Shown here: positions 49,346-59,630 of the stretch, piece by piece
Layout: each line of letters opens with the position of its first letter
Position numbering within the stretch: position 1 is the stretch's first letter
Source of the DNA: Metabacillus sp. FJAT-52054
GTDB lineage: Bacteria > Bacillota > Bacilli > Bacillales > Bacillaceae
Direction: 5' to 3'
NCBI RefSeq assembly: GCF_037201815.1
Contig: NZ_CP147407.1
Coordinates: 868,001-932,000, forward strand
DNA length: 64,000 nt
Notes under the pieces: generated by a model
What the model saw: the letters and a program-made list of their open reading frames with translations, nothing else
Databases searched by the model: none
Told to the model about the DNA's origin: nothing
Position numbers and translations under genes: made by a program

Positions 49346-51028
49346 ATGGAGAAAAATTGGTGGAAAGAAGCCGTTGTTTATCAAATTTATCCGCGCAGTT
49401 TTATGGATAGCAATGGAGATGGAATCGGCGATATCAAAGGCATCATTTCCAAGCTTGATTATTTGAAGGAACTGGGTGTGGATGTAGTATGGCTTTCTCC
49501 AGTTTATCAGTCGCCGAATGATGATAATGGCTATGATATCAGTGATTACCGCAAGATCATGGACGAATTCGGTACGATGGATGACTGGGATGAGATGCTG
49601 AAGGAAATGCATGATCGAGGGATAAAGCTTGTAATGGATCTGGTTGTTAACCACTCTTCGGATGAGCATGCCTGGTTTGCGGAATCCCGTCAATCGAAAG
49701 ACAATCCATATCGGGACTACTACATATGGCGTCCCGGAAAAGACGGCAAGGAACCGAACAATTGGGAATCGGTATTTAGCGGCTCAGCATGGAAGTATGA
49801 TGAAGCGACAGATGAATATTTTCTTCATCTGTTTTCAAAAAAGCAGCCGGACTTGAATTGGGAGAACCCGAATCTCCGCAATGAAATTTATGAGATGATG
49901 AAGTTTTGGCTTGATAAAGGGATTGATGGATTCCGGATGGATGTCATCAATTTTATTTCGAAGGAAGAGGGTCTGCCTGATGCGGACAATCCGGAAGGGA
50001 AGCCATTCGCACCGGGCGGGCAGCATTTTATGAATGGTCCGCGTATTCATGAATTTCTAAAGGAAATGAACAAGGAAGTTCTCTCTCACTATGATGTAAT
50101 GACGGTCGGAGAAATGCCTGGTGTTTCCCCTGACGAAGGCATTCTTTATACAGATGCTGAGGAGAACGAATTAAACATGGTATTCCAGTTTGAACATATG
50201 GATCTTGATACGGAGCCAGGAAAAAGCAAATGGCATGTGAAGCCTCTGGATCTAAGGGATTTAAAGCATTCATTATCGCGCTGGCAGAAAGGGATGCAGG
50301 GCAAGGGCTGGAACAGTTTATACTGGAACAATCACGATCAGCCGAGAATTGTTTCCCGTTTTGGAGACGACCGCAGCTACCGGGTGGAGTCCGCGAAAAT
50401 GCTTGCTACCTGTTTGCACATGATGCAAGGAACTCCTTATATTTATCAGGGTGAAGAATTCGGTATGACCAATGTTCGTTTTGATTCTATCCAGCAGTAT
50501 AAAGACATTGAAACACATAATATGTATAAAGAACGTGTCATTGAGAATAAAGAGGATCCCGCAGAAGTCATGAATTCCATTTATATAAAAGGCCGTGATA
50601 ACGCTCGAACGCCTATACAATGGGATGATTCTAAAAATGGAGGATTTACAGAAGGAACACCGTGGATAGAGGTTAATCCAAATTATAAGGAAATCAATGC
50701 CAAGGCAGCATTGGAGGATTCCGCGTCCATTTTCCACTACTATAAAAACCTGATCAACTTAAGGAAGAACCATGAAATTATTGTTTACGGTTCCTATGAG
50801 CTGATTTTGGAGGAGGACCCGGAGATTTTCGCCTTTATTCGAGAATACAATGGGGAAAAACTGCTTGTTGCAGCAAATTTCTCGGGAAATAATCCAGAGT
50901 TTCGACTTCCTGAAGGTTTTGAACTTAAAGAACCGGAGCTGCTTGTTGCGAATTATGAAGGACAGCATGAAGGAACTTACGAAGGTTTTACAATGAGACC
51001 TTGGGAAGCAAGGGTATATAAATTCTAA
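49346..51028 (+). CDS. malL: Oligo-1,6-glucosidase (GH13)
   Basis: A 560-residue cytosolic GH13 enzyme, close to the 561 aa of B. subtilis MalL. The conserved GH13 regions are DLVVNHSSDEH, GFRMDVINFISK with nucleophile Asp199, VGEMPG with the acid/base Glu, and NHDQPR. The residue after the nucleophile is Val200, which in this subfamily marks alpha-1,6 preference (oligo-1,6-glucosidase, isomaltase) over alpha-1,4. It would cleave isomalto-oligosaccharides released by the extracellular GH66 and GH31 enzymes. The import route is not in the window. Confidence 0.92.
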   Translation: MEKNWWKEAVVYQIYPRSFMDSNGDGIGDIKGIISKLDYLKELGVDVVWLSPVYQSPNDDNGYDISDYRKIMDEFGTMDDWDEMLKEMHDRGIKLVMDLVVNHSSDEHAWFAESRQSKDNPYRDYYIWRPGKDGKEPNNWESVFSGSAWKYDEATDEYFLHLFSKKQPDLNWENPNLRNEIYEMMKFWLDKGIDGFRMDVINFISKEEGLPDADNPEGKPFAPGGQHFMNGPRIHEFLKEMNKEVLSHYDVMTVGEMPGVSPDEGILYTDAEENELNMVFQFEHMDLDTEPGKSKWHVKPLDLRDLKHSLSRWQKGMQGKGWNSLYWNNHDQPRIVSRFGDDRSYRVESAKMLATCLHMMQGTPYIYQGEEFGMTNVRFDSIQQYKDIETHNMYKERVIENKEDPAEVMNSIYIKGRDNARTPIQWDDSKNGGFTEGTPWIEVNPNYKEINAKAALEDSASIFHYYKNLINLRKNHEIIVYGSYELILEEDPEIFAFIREYNGEKLLVAANFSGNNPEFRLPEGFELKEPELLVANYEGQHEGTYEGFTMRPWEARVYKF

Positions 51029-51031
51029 AAG

Positions 51032-51066
51032 AACGGCGGACGTATAATGCGTTCGCCGTTTTTTTA
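51032..51066 (+). terminator. Terminator after malL
   Basis: AACGGCGGACG pairs with CGTTCGCCGTT around TATAATG, then T-run. Confidence 0.9.
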
Positions 51067-51153
51067 TAAAATCCCTTAGCTAATTGAGATTTTTTACTAC
51101 ACAATCTTGGCGTTGAAAATGCTCATACTAATTAGCGAAAGGGGAGGGTAATC

Positions 51154-51582
51154 ATGAATAAAGTTAGCAGCATTATGTCAAAAAACGTAGCAAGCGTAAC
51201 ATCCAGCCAGTCCATTCAAGAGGCAGCTCAATTGATGAGCCAGCACAATGTGGGATCTATTCCGGTTGTGGAGAATGGCCAAATGAAGGGGATTATTACA
51301 GATCGTGATATTACGCTTCGAACAACAGCTGAAGGCAGAGACTCCAATACGAAGGTGTCAGATGTAATGACATCTCAAGTAGTTTCCGGCCGTTCTGACA
51401 TGAGCTATGAGGAAGCATCCCAGCTAATGGCTCAGAATCAAATCCGCCGTTTGCCGATTGTTGAAAATAACAATCTTGTCGGTATGGTTGCCCTAGGTGA
51501 TCTTTCCGTCAATCAGCTTTCAAATGAGTCAGCAGGAAGCGCCCTTTCAAACATCTCAAACCAGGATAATCAGCATAAGTAA
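51154..51582 (+). CDS. yhcV: Two-CBS-domain protein YhcV
   Basis: A 142-residue protein made of two CBS motifs: residues 7-60 (MSKNVASVTSSQSIQEAAQLMSQHNVGSIPVVENGQMKGIITDRDI) and 72-125 (MTSQVV..ASQLMAQNQIRRLPIVENNNLVGMVALGDL), with a short polar tail. CBS pairs bind adenine nucleotides, and stand-alone pairs act as energy or c-di-AMP sensors; the partner here is unknown. ATG follows AAAGGGGAGGG. Its terminator separates it from yhcW. Order and length agree with B. subtilis yhcV. Confidence 0.9.
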   Translation: MNKVSSIMSKNVASVTSSQSIQEAAQLMSQHNVGSIPVVENGQMKGIITDRDITLRTTAEGRDSNTKVSDVMTSQVVSGRSDMSYEEASQLMAQNQIRRLPIVENNNLVGMVALGDLSVNQLSNESAGSALSNISNQDNQHK

Positions 51583-51584
51583 CA

Positions 51585-51625
51585 AAAGGAATTGGGTAGC
51601 CGGGTCTCCCGGTTATCCTTTTCTT
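51585..51625 (+). terminator. Terminator after yhcV
   Basis: GGGTAGCCGGG pairs with CCCGGTTATCC around TCT; AAAAGGA and TCCTTTT extend the stem; T residues follow. Confidence 0.82.
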
Positions 51626-51670
51626 TTTTTTGTGAAACGGTTCATAATATAGGGAAAGGAGCTGATTTTT

Positions 51671-52339
51671 TTGTATAAAGCGATTGTGTTTGATTTTGAC
51701 GGTTTAATTTTGGATACGGAAACCCTTCACTACGAGGTGCTCCAAGAGATGTTTAAGGAGCAGGGATCCAGTCTTCCGCTTGAACTTTGGGTACAAGGGG
51801 TCGGCACTCAATCCGGATTTAGGCCATTTACATATTTGGAAGAACAGCTGAAAAAAAGCGTTGACCACAGCGCACTCCAGCAAGACAGAGAGAACCGCTT
51901 CAATGAACGAATCAGTAAAGAGCTCGCAAGACCGGGTGTGGAGGAATACCTGGCAGCAGCGAAGGAACTAGGCTATAAAATCGGACTGGCATCCAGTTCC
52001 AATTACAAATGGGTCAGCACTCATTTGAAAAATATCGGCTTATTCGAGTATTTTGAGTGCATCAGGACGAGTGATGATGTTGAAGAAGTAAAGCCTAATC
52101 CAGATCTGTATTTAAAAGCAGCTGAATGCCTCGGCGTCAAACCGGAGGAGTGCATTGCTTTTGAGGATTCTGTCCATGGGTCGGCTGCTGCAAAACGGGC
52201 GGGAATGGCCTGTGTGATTGTTCCGAATAAAATTACAGGCGGACTTGAGTTTGGAGAAATGGATCACCGTCTTGAATCGATGGCAGAACTGGAGTTCAAG
52301 CTGCTTGTTGAAAACCTGGAAAGCATAAAGAACGTTTAA
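51671..52339 (+). CDS. yhcW: HAD-superfamily hydrolase, beta-phosphoglucomutase-like (YhcW)
   Basis: A 222-residue HAD enzyme of the phosphoglycolate-phosphatase/beta-PGM group: FDFDGLILDTE with the nucleophile and acid Asp, a helical cap (about 15-85), LASSSNYKW, VKPNPDLYLKAAECLG with the Lys, and IAFEDSVHGSAAAKRAGM with the metal-binding acidic pair. It probably dephosphorylates or isomerises a small sugar phosphate; the substrate is unknown. The start is TTG at 51671 behind AAAGGAG. Its position between yhcV and yhcX matches B. subtilis. Confidence 0.9.
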   Translation: MYKAIVFDFDGLILDTETLHYEVLQEMFKEQGSSLPLELWVQGVGTQSGFRPFTYLEEQLKKSVDHSALQQDRENRFNERISKELARPGVEEYLAAAKELGYKIGLASSSNYKWVSTHLKNIGLFEYFECIRTSDDVEEVKPNPDLYLKAAECLGVKPEECIAFEDSVHGSAAAKRAGMACVIVPNKITGGLEFGEMDHRLESMAELEFKLLVENLESIKNV

Positions 52340-52389
52340 AAAGGCGCTGATAGCGGGTAAATGATTCTAATGGTAAAGGAGATGTCGTC

Positions 52390-53934
52390 ATGACCGAAAA
52401 ATTGGACTTATCTAAATTCGAAAAGAAAATGATTATCCGCAATATACAGCATAAAGACATTGATGAAATCATTAGCATGCAGCGAAAATGCTTTCCAGGG
52501 ATGGACCCGTGGAAACGGGAGCATCTTGAAAGCCATCTAGAACATTTCCCGGAAGGCCAGTTTTGTGCAGAATTTGAAGGACAGATTATTGGTTCGTGCT
52601 CCAGTCTGCTTGTAAACTTTGATGAATACGATGACCGCCATACTTGGGATGACATTACAGACAATGGGTACATCACCAATCATAATCCTGATGGCTATAA
52701 CTTATATGGAATTGAAGTCATGGTTGATCCGGAATTCAGAAGGATGAGTATCGGCTACAGGCTTTATGAAGCCCGCAAGGAATTTGCCCGTCTTCAAAAT
52801 TTAAAAAGCATCATTATTGGGGGCCGTATCCCCAATTTTCATAAACATGCAGGCGAGCTGACGCCGCGGGAATATGTGGAAGAGGTTATTCACCACCGCA
52901 TCTATGACCCGGTGCTTTCATTCCAGCTAATGAATGGGTTCACTCTAATGAGGATCAATCCTAGCTACTTGCCGGATGATCAAGCATCGAACCAATATGC
53001 AACATTGATGGAATGGAACAATGTAGATTATCAGCCGAACACTAAACGGTATTATAAAACGTCATTCCCTGTCCGGATCTGTGTTGTGCAATACATGATG
53101 AAGCAAATTGAGTCCTTTGATGAGTTTGCGAAACAGTCCGAGTATTACGTGGATGTGGCCTCAGATGCGGATGCTGATTTTGCCGTCTTCCCTGAGCTTT
53201 TCACAACACAGCTTATGTCGTTTGGCCATGATAAAACGCCAAGCCAGGCAATCAGAAGGCTGACAGAGTTCACGGAGGATTACATTTCACTTTTTACAGA
53301 CCTTGCGGTGAAGTACAACATTAATATTATCGGGGGCTCCCACGTGGTTGAAGAGGATGATGGTGATATTTATAATATCGCGTACCTGTTCAGGCGCGAT
53401 GGAACGATTGAAAAGCAGTACAAGATTCACATCACGCCGAATGAACGCAAGTGGTGGGGAATTAGTGCCGGAGATCAGGTGAAAGTATTTGATACAGACT
53501 GCGGAAAAATAGCCATTCAAATTTGTTATGATATTGAGTTCCCTGAGCTCGCAAGAATCGCAACAGATATGGGGGCTAAAATTATTTTTACTCCGTTCTG
53601 TACAGAGGACCGCCAAGGCTATCTGAGAGTGCGCTACTGTGCACAGGCACGTGCAGTTGAAAATCAGGTATACACTGTCATTTCAGGAACGGTAGGAAAC
53701 CTTCCGCAAACTGAAAACATGGACATTCAATATGCTCAATCTGCGATTTTTGCCCCATCTGACTTTGAATATGCCAGAGATGGGATTGTCGGAGAGTGCA
53801 ATCCGAATATTGAAATGGTCGTAATCGGGGATGTTGATTTAGAAATTTTAAGAAGGCAGCGCCAATCCGGAACAGTGCGCCAGCTTAAGGATCGAAGACG
53901 TGATTTGTATTCATTGCAGTATAAAAATAGATAA
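52390..53934 (+). CDS. yhcX: GNAT acetyltransferase-carbon-nitrogen hydrolase fusion (YhcX)
   Basis: A 514-residue two-domain protein, as in B. subtilis YhcX. Residues 10-215 are a GNAT N-acyltransferase (IEVMVDPEFRRMSIGYRLYEARKEF binds the CoA pyrophosphate; GGRIPNFHKHAGELTPREYVEE follows). Residues 225-514 are a nitrilase-superfamily amidohydrolase with the Glu (FPELFTTQ), Lys (HITPNERKWWG) and Cys (AIQICYDIEFPE) catalytic set. The combination suggests tandem transfer and hydrolysis on an amine or amide metabolite; the substrate is unknown. Its first domain is paralogous to the broken gene at 14549. ATG follows AAAGGAGATG. Confidence 0.9.
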   Translation: MTEKLDLSKFEKKMIIRNIQHKDIDEIISMQRKCFPGMDPWKREHLESHLEHFPEGQFCAEFEGQIIGSCSSLLVNFDEYDDRHTWDDITDNGYITNHNPDGYNLYGIEVMVDPEFRRMSIGYRLYEARKEFARLQNLKSIIIGGRIPNFHKHAGELTPREYVEEVIHHRIYDPVLSFQLMNGFTLMRINPSYLPDDQASNQYATLMEWNNVDYQPNTKRYYKTSFPVRICVVQYMMKQIESFDEFAKQSEYYVDVASDADADFAVFPELFTTQLMSFGHDKTPSQAIRRLTEFTEDYISLFTDLAVKYNINIIGGSHVVEEDDGDIYNIAYLFRRDGTIEKQYKIHITPNERKWWGISAGDQVKVFDTDCGKIAIQICYDIEFPELARIATDMGAKIIFTPFCTEDRQGYLRVRYCAQARAVENQVYTVISGTVGNLPQTENMDIQYAQSAIFAPSDFEYARDGIVGECNPNIEMVVIGDVDLEILRRQRQSGTVRQLKDRRRDLYSLQYKNR

Positions 53935-53937
53935 TGC

Positions 53938-53968
53938 AAAAAGTCCGCTGCTGCAGCGGACTTTTTTC
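53938..53968 (+). terminator. Terminator after yhcX
   Basis: AAAAAGTCCGCTG pairs with CAGCGGACTTTTT with almost no loop. Confidence 0.88.
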
Positions 53969-54054
53969 CTGTATTCCACCGGCATATGCTAAAATAAAAA
54001 AATACATACTAGAGGATACTTAGAAAAAGATAAGCTGGCAGGAGTGTGCGGGAA

Positions 54055-54621
54055 ATGGGATTTGAAGGGCAGACGTTATTGCCTGCGATACGGAATATGA
54101 AGCAATTTGATCAGTTTTTAGGAAGCAAGTATCAATACGGGGTTCTGCTTGATACTCATCTGGGTCAGCTGAAAGGGATTGTGAAGGCTTCTGATCAAGC
54201 AGAGAAGAAGCTTTTGATTCATGTTGATTTGATTCAGGGCCTGAAGCATGACGAGTATGCAGCAGAATTTATCTCCCAGGAAATTAAGCCGGCAGGATTG
54301 ATTTCGACAAGATCGAACGTTATTTCAAAAGCGAAGCAGCGCGGCCTGATTGCGATTCAGCGCCTGTTCCTGCTGGATACGAGCGCACTTGCGAAAAGCT
54401 TGGAGCTCATTCAACGGATGAGGCCGGATTTTATTGAGGTACTGCCGGGTGTTGTCCCGAATTTGATAGAAGAAATCCGGAAAGAAACCGATATACCAAT
54501 TCTTGCAGGAGGCTTTGTCAAGACCGAGCAAGAGGTGCAAGCTGCTCTTAAAGCAGGTGCTGCAGCTGTAACAAGTTCAGAGACGGCACTGTGGAAAGAA
54601 ATGGAGAAAAACTTAGGTTGA
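54055..54621 (+). CDS. glpP: Glycerol uptake operon antiterminator GlpP
   Basis: A 188-residue TIM-barrel-like RNA-binding regulator, very similar to B. subtilis GlpP ([73 protein letters not shown]). With glycerol-3-phosphate bound it prevents termination in the leaders of glpFK and glpD. ATG at 54055 is ten bases from CAGGAG; the GTG at 54046 touches that site. It is the first gene of the glp cluster and probably has its own promoter (TAAAAT near 53990). Confidence 0.92.
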   Translation: MGFEGQTLLPAIRNMKQFDQFLGSKYQYGVLLDTHLGQLKGIVKASDQAEKKLLIHVDLIQGLKHDEYAAEFISQEIKPAGLISTRSNVISKAKQRGLIAIQRLFLLDTSALAKSLELIQRMRPDFIEVLPGVVPNLIEEIRKETDIPILAGGFVKTEQEVQAALKAGAAAVTSSETALWKEMEKNLG

Positions 54622-54847
54622 AACCTGGACCTGATCGTAAAGGTGCAGACAAAGACACCATATTTCACCTTCGAAATGCAACAACAACTATTTGAAGGTG
54701 AAATAATCTAACGGCGCCAATTACTGCAGTTACATGGTATCGAGCATATCCACCCGGAATAAATGCAAGTCTCGGTGCGCGTTATGTGATAGATTTCAAT
54801 TTATCAAAAGTTGGTCCAATAGTTCGACAAAAAATTACTCCAATTGC
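54622..54847. other. Region between glpP and the glpFK promoter
   Basis: It holds a perfect 11-base inverted repeat, ATTTCACCTTC (54662-54672) and GAAGGTGAAAT (54694-54704), with no T-run. It also holds a 49-codon open frame, 54702-54851, with protein-like composition (WYRAYPPGINASLGARY) but no start codon or ribosome site, so perhaps a gene remnant. B. subtilis has yhxA just before glpP; no trace of it is seen here. Confidence 0.4.
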
Positions 54848-54876
54848 TTGACAACGCTTACAATAAGTTTTAATAT
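54848..54876 (+). promoter_or_regulatory. Sigma-A promoter of glpFK with overlapping cre
   Basis: TTGACA, 17 bp and TAATAT. TGACAACGCTTACA (54849-54862) matches the cre consensus at 13 of 14 positions and covers the -35, so CcpA should repress glpFK in glucose. Confidence 0.8.
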
Positions 54877-54900
54877 TATGGACAAGTTAATTTATGTGAC

Positions 54901-54961
54901 GGAGACGAGGAGATCCACAACTGTTCTTTACTTTTGTAAGGGGAGAGTTGTGGATTTTTTT
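54901..54961 (+). promoter_or_regulatory. glpFK leader: GlpP-dependent antitermination site and terminator
   Basis: The purine motif GGAGACGAGGAGA (54901-54913) runs into a perfect ten-base terminator stem, ATCCACAACT with AGTTGTGGAT (54946-54955), and a T-run. The same motif, GGAGAYRAGGAGA, precedes the glpD terminator. GlpP with glycerol-3-phosphate is known to allow read-through of such leaders. Confidence 0.85.
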
Positions 54962-54982
54962 GCTTAAATTTAATCGTTTTTC

Positions 54983-54996
54983 TGTAAACGCTCTCC
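54983..54996 (+). promoter_or_regulatory. Second cre-like site in the glpFK leader
   Basis: TGTAAACGCTCTCC matches the cre consensus at 13 of 14 positions (last base differs). Lying between the leader terminator and glpF, it could act as a CcpA roadblock. Confidence 0.45.
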
Positions 54997-55035
54997 TCAC
55001 CAATTGACTAAGACTTACACCATGGGGGGATTTAG

Positions 55036-55851
55036 ATGTCTGCTTTTTTGGGTGAACTAATAGGAACAATGATATTAATCGTGTTCGGCGCAGGTGTGTG
55101 TGCAGGAGTCAATTTAAAAGGGTCATTCGCTGAAAACTCAGGCTGGATCGTTATCACGATGGGCTGGGGGTTGGGAGTCGCGATGGCAGCTTACGCAGTC
55201 GGCGGAATCAGCGGGGCTCATTTAAATCCTGCGCTCACCATCGGTCTTGCTTTAACAGGGGACTTTGCCTGGAATCTTGTACCTTCTTACATCCTGGCAC
55301 AAATGATTGGGGCATTTATTGGGGCTTCTCTTATTTATTTTCATTACCTGCCGCATTGGCAAGAAACGAAAGACCCGGGAACAAAGCTTGGCGTATTTTC
55401 AACAGGACCGGCCATCCCGAATGTTTTTGCTAATTTCATTAGTGAGGCACTTGGAACCTTCATATTGGTTCTTGGAATCCTTTCAATCGGAGCGAATAAG
55501 TTTACAGACGGATTAAATCCTCTGGTTGTCGGTTTTCTCATTGTTGCAATTGGTTTATCATTGGGGGGGACCACTGGATACGCGATCAACCCCGCACGGG
55601 ATCTTGGCCCGCGAATTGCGCATTTTGTCCTGCCGATTCCTGGGAAAGGCGATTCCAATTGGCGTTATGCATGGGTGCCGGTTATAGGACCTCTTGCAGG
55701 AGGAGCTTTTGGGGCCGTGTTTTACAACTTCGCATTTAAGGGAATTATGAATTCATCATTCTGGATTGTAACCGTTATCCTGGCTGGACTTCTTGCAATA
55801 ACTTATGCCATGACAAAACGGGGGAAAAGTACGGTAAGACAAACCGCTTAA
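55036..55851 (+). CDS. glpF: Glycerol uptake facilitator
   Basis: A 271-residue aquaglyceroporin with six membrane helices and both pore loops: SGAHLNPALTIG and TGYAINPARDLGPR. The Asp after NPAR is typical of glycerol-conducting members. It lets glycerol enter by facilitated diffusion; GlpK 24 bp downstream traps it as glycerol-3-phosphate. ATG at 55036 follows GGGGGGATTTAG. Expression should need GlpP antitermination and be lowered by CcpA. Confidence 0.95.
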   Translation: MSAFLGELIGTMILIVFGAGVCAGVNLKGSFAENSGWIVITMGWGLGVAMAAYAVGGISGAHLNPALTIGLALTGDFAWNLVPSYILAQMIGAFIGASLIYFHYLPHWQETKDPGTKLGVFSTGPAIPNVFANFISEALGTFILVLGILSIGANKFTDGLNPLVVGFLIVAIGLSLGGTTGYAINPARDLGPRIAHFVLPIPGKGDSNWRYAWVPVIGPLAGGAFGAVFYNFAFKGIMNSSFWIVTVILAGLLAITYAMTKRGKSTVRQTA

Positions 55852-57366
<1,515 letters not shown>

Positions 57367-57376
57367 TTCAAACCTG

Positions 57377-57385
57377 TGCTATAAT
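57377..57385 (+). promoter_or_regulatory. Extended -10 promoter of glpD
   Basis: TGCTATAAT is a perfect extended -10 (TGnTATAAT) 11 bases after the glpK stop; the -35 is poor. A cre-like AGTAAACGCTGCCA (12/14) lies just upstream at the end of glpK. Confidence 0.6.
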
Positions 57386-57411
57386 AAACTCAAGTTAATG
57401 ACAGTACGGTT

Positions 57412-57480
57412 GGAGATAAGGAGAGACCGCAGCGCTAAAACAGTGGAGACATTGTTTTGGTTCGTTGCGGTCTCTTTTTT
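57412..57480 (+). promoter_or_regulatory. glpD leader: GlpP-dependent antitermination site and terminator
   Basis: GGAGATAAGGAGA (57412-57424) is followed by the terminator arms AGAGACCGCA (57422-57431) and TGCGGTCTCT (57466-57475) and a T-run. An inner stem (AAAACA/TGTTTT) fills the loop. Motif and layout mirror the glpFK leader. Confidence 0.85.
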
Positions 57481-57520
57481 TGCGCCTTCATCTTCTGCCA
57501 AAAAATACAGGGAGGCTAAC

Positions 57521-59182
57521 ATGATGAGTTTTTCTAGTTTAGATAGAGAAAAGCAGCTTGAAAAAATGACAACGGAGCAATACGACCTGTTCGTGATCGG
57601 CGGAGGCATTACCGGTGCCGGCATTGCACTTGATGCGGCATCCAGAGGAATGAAGATTGGTCTCGCGGAAATGCAGGATTTCGCTGCAGGTACATCAAGC
57701 CGTTCGACTAAGCTTGTGCACGGCGGTTTAAGATACTTAAAGCAATTTGAAGTGAAAATGGTGGCGGAGGTCGGGAAAGAGCGCGCGATTGTTTATGAAA
57801 ACGGACCGCACGTAACAACACCTGAATGGATGCTCCTTCCAATGCATAAAGGCGGTACCTTCGGAAAATTTTCAACCGGCATTGGACTTCGTGTGTACGA
57901 TTTCCTGGCAGGCGTTAAGAAAAGCGAATGGCGCACAATGCTGACAGCGGATGAAGTACTGGAAAGAGAACCGCTTGTCAAAAAGCAGGATCTGCTTGGC
58001 GGAGGCCGCTATGTAGAATACAAAACAGATGACGCCCGCTTAACGATTGAAGTCATGAAAGAAGCTGTTCGATTCGGAGCAGAGCCGGTTAACTATGCGA
58101 AGGTCGATGGCCTCCTATATGAAAAAGGCAAAGTGATCGGCGTGAAGATTTTGGACGTGCTAACAGGCAAAACGTATGACGTCCACGCCAAAAAAATCGT
58201 CAATGCAACTGGTCCTTGGGTAGACGGTCTGAGAGAAAAAGATCATTCCAAAGAGGGCAAGCACCTTCAGCTGACTAAAGGAATTCACCTGGTATTCGAT
58301 CAATCCCGCTTCCCATTGAAGCAGGCTGTCTATTTTGACACACCGGATAAACGGATGGTGTTTGCGATTCCGCGCGAAGGCAAAACTTACGTAGGAACGA
58401 CGGACACCGTCTATAAAAGCGACATTGCGAAGCCGAGAATGACAGAGGCAGACCGCAAATACGTGGTGGACGCCATCAACTACATGTTCCCGAGTCTGGA
58501 AATTAAAGTGGAAGATGTTGAATCCAGCTGGGCAGGATTACGCCCGCTTATTCATGAAGAAGGAAAAGATCCATCCGAAATCTCCAGAAAAGACGAGGTT
58601 TGGACTTCCAATTCCGGTCTGATTACCATTGCAGGCGGGAAGCTGACTGGCTACCGCAAAATGGCAGAGCATATTGTGAACCTTGTAGCAGAACGCTTGA
58701 ATAACGAAACCGGAAAAGATTTCGGCAAATGCAAAACGAAAAACATGCCCGTATCCGGAGGCCACGTAGGCGGTGCATCCAGCTTCCAGCAATTTAAGAA
58801 AGTCAAAACAGAAGCAGGACAAAAGCATGGATTAACTGAACAGCAAGCAGAGCGGCTTGCCCAGCGCTACGGTTCAAACGTGGACCAGGTGCTTGAAATC
58901 CTGGACAGTGTGAAGGACGAGGCAGCACGCCTAAACATTCCGGCTTACGTTCTTGCTGCTGCGGAATACGCAATCACGGAAGAACTTGCAGCAACACCGG
59001 CTGACTTCTTCGTTCGCCGTACCGGAGCCGTTTATTTCAATATTGATTGGGTTAGAAGCTATAAAGAACCGGTAATCAGCTACATGGCCAGCCGTCTGAA
59101 CTGGACAGATGAGCAAAAACGGACGTATACAGAGCAATTGAACGAGCAGATTGATTATGCGGTCGTTCCGCTCGCAGAATAA
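57521..59182 (+). CDS. glpD: Aerobic glycerol-3-phosphate dehydrogenase
   Basis: A 553-residue FAD enzyme (555 aa in B. subtilis) oxidising glycerol-3-phosphate to dihydroxyacetone phosphate and feeding menaquinone. The N-terminal FAD loop DLFVIGGGITGAGIALDAASRG, TSSRSTKLVHGGLRYLKQFE, TDDARL, ATGPWVDGL and the C-terminal GGKLTGYRKMAEHIV are all present. ATG at 57521 follows GGGAGGC; the upstream in-frame stretch encodes the leader and is not family-like. It has its own promoter and GlpP leader. Confidence 0.95.
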   Translation: MMSFSSLDREKQLEKMTTEQYDLFVIGGGITGAGIALDAASRGMKIGLAEMQDFAAGTSSRSTKLVHGGLRYLKQFEVKMVAEVGKERAIVYENGPHVTTPEWMLLPMHKGGTFGKFSTGIGLRVYDFLAGVKKSEWRTMLTADEVLEREPLVKKQDLLGGGRYVEYKTDDARLTIEVMKEAVRFGAEPVNYAKVDGLLYEKGKVIGVKILDVLTGKTYDVHAKKIVNATGPWVDGLREKDHSKEGKHLQLTKGIHLVFDQSRFPLKQAVYFDTPDKRMVFAIPREGKTYVGTTDTVYKSDIAKPRMTEADRKYVVDAINYMFPSLEIKVEDVESSWAGLRPLIHEEGKDPSEISRKDEVWTSNSGLITIAGGKLTGYRKMAEHIVNLVAERLNNETGKDFGKCKTKNMPVSGGHVGGASSFQQFKKVKTEAGQKHGLTEQQAERLAQRYGSNVDQVLEILDSVKDEAARLNIPAYVLAAAEYAITEELAATPADFFVRRTGAVYFNIDWVRSYKEPVISYMASRLNWTDEQKRTYTEQLNEQIDYAVVPLAE

Positions 59183-59193
59183 TGTTCGACATG

Positions 59194-59228
59194 TGACTGC
59201 CCTGGGAGACTGGGGCGGTTTTTTTTTC
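59194..59228 (+). terminator. Terminator after glpD
   Basis: CTGCCC pairs with GGGGCGG (one wobble) around TGGGAGACT, then nine T. Confidence 0.75.
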
Positions 59229-59311
59229 TGTGAATTGGGGAATGGAATAGATGTTAAAAAGATTGATTGTACCGGGTTTAATGGATGTTAAAAGCAGATC
59301 AGGGTTGAACA

Positions 59312-59440
59312 GGGTTTACGGGCACAAAGAGGTGGATCGCATGCCAGGTGGCATGGATTTTACGGGCGAAATTTTGTCGATAACGGGCACAAGCGTGTCG
59401 ATAACGGGCACAAACGTGTAGATAACGGGCAATTCGACAT
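59312..59440. repeat. Array D: 21-bp repeats with core ACGGGC
   Basis: ACGGGC occurs at 59318, 59362, 59383, 59404 and 59425, spaced 44, 21, 21 and 21 bp. The typical unit is GATAACGGGCACAARCGTGTC. It is intergenic between glpD and pgcA. The unit length equals the subunit of arrays A-C, but the core differs and no 102-bp super-unit is formed. Confidence 0.82.
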
Positions 59441-59630
59441 TGCCAGACAATGTTCGACTGACCGGATTCAGACCATGGCCCCACCCTAGTCAAAACCCGC
59501 CCCCATCCAGTGTTTTGTGATAAAATAACAGAGAACATGCGGTTCTTTTTCATGACAAATTGCAGGAGAGAACAGCATGGATGGAGAAACCGTATAGAGG
59601 GATAAAACTTAGCACTTCAGGAGGTAAATG

